Of a stretch of DNA of 64,000 bases, positions 63,969 to 64,000 are shown piece by piece. Both the position numbers and the translations under genes were made by a program. A model generated the notes under the pieces. That model was not told the DNA's origin. It did not search any database and saw nothing but the letters and a program-made list of their open reading frames with translations. Source of the stretch: Marinobacter psychrophilus (GTDB lineage: Bacteria; Pseudomonadota; Gammaproteobacteria; Pseudomonadales; Oleiphilaceae); the NCBI RefSeq assembly GCF_001043175.1, contig NZ_CP011494.1:2604001-2668000 (forward strand). The letters are read 5' to 3'. Numbering within the stretch: position 1 is the stretch's first letter; every line of letters begins with the position of its first letter.

Positions 63969-64000
63969 AGCCGGCCTCACATTTAGTGCTTGCCAGCGCA

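Overview
The window is chromosomal DNA from a gammaproteobacterium. The gene order thrS-infC-rpmI-rplT-pheS-pheT-ihfA-merR, the fadH-type dienoyl-CoA reductase, and the protein and codon style fit a marine Marinobacter or a close relative. The genus is inference; no marker gene names it. Most genes lie on the minus strand.

Layout. (1) 1-4.1 kb: the 3' part of znuA (zinc uptake) with an in-frame His-Ser-Glu tandem repeat, a PLP trans-sulfuration enzyme, a decayed DUF2442 gene and a metallo-beta-lactamase/beta-CASP hydrolase. (2) 4.1-30 kb: a surface-polysaccharide locus read leftward. It holds a UDP-QuiNAc-type cassette (WbpM-like dehydratase, PglC-type initiating transferase, WbpV-like reductase, GT4), wecB/wecC for UDP-ManNAcA, then a visibly A+T-rich core of glycosyltransferase, polymerase, pyruvyltransferase and polysialyltransferase-like genes. 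A pile-up of insertion-sequence remnants (IS30, two IS3, IS1595, IS5) interrupts the core. After it come a PglK-like ABC flippase candidate, two Wzz-like chain-length proteins, a large SLBB export protein and a Wzi-like outer-membrane protein. Much of the core is broken: four genes are each off by one base at a homopolymer, and one glycosyltransferase has three in-frame stops, so the locus is decaying or these are sequencing errors. (3) 30.1-31.4 kb: a RAYT (REP-associated transposase) and an orphan HigA-type antitoxin among copies of a GGGGTCAGACCCC palindrome. (4) 31.4-39 kb: the conserved translation operon, with infC starting at ATT. (5) 39-50.8 kb: a TAXI solute-binding protein, a BNR/RND exporter pair, pepN, DUF2797, a YeaC-like protein, rhomboid, metallophosphoesterase and nadK. 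Between the YeaC-like gene and rhomboid lies a plus-strand unit with a promoter, a Fur-like operator, about 95 nt and a strong terminator: a candidate iron-regulated small RNA. (6) 50.9-56.6 kb: fadH divergent from an AraC regulator, and a polar amino-acid ABC transporter. (7) 56.6-58.5 kb: a scar region with small ORFs, a VgrG/DUF2339 chimera and tRNA-Asp. (8) 58.6-64 kb: a hybrid histidine kinase with a FixJ-like regulator, a Lon-family protease and a flavodoxin-fold oxidoreductase.

A second, dispersed palindrome family (core GACGGATTTGAAATCCGTC) occurs at about ten places. It is mostly intergenic, sometimes paired, and at least twice supplies the last codons of a gene. Coding calls rest on reading motifs by eye; no database search was possible.
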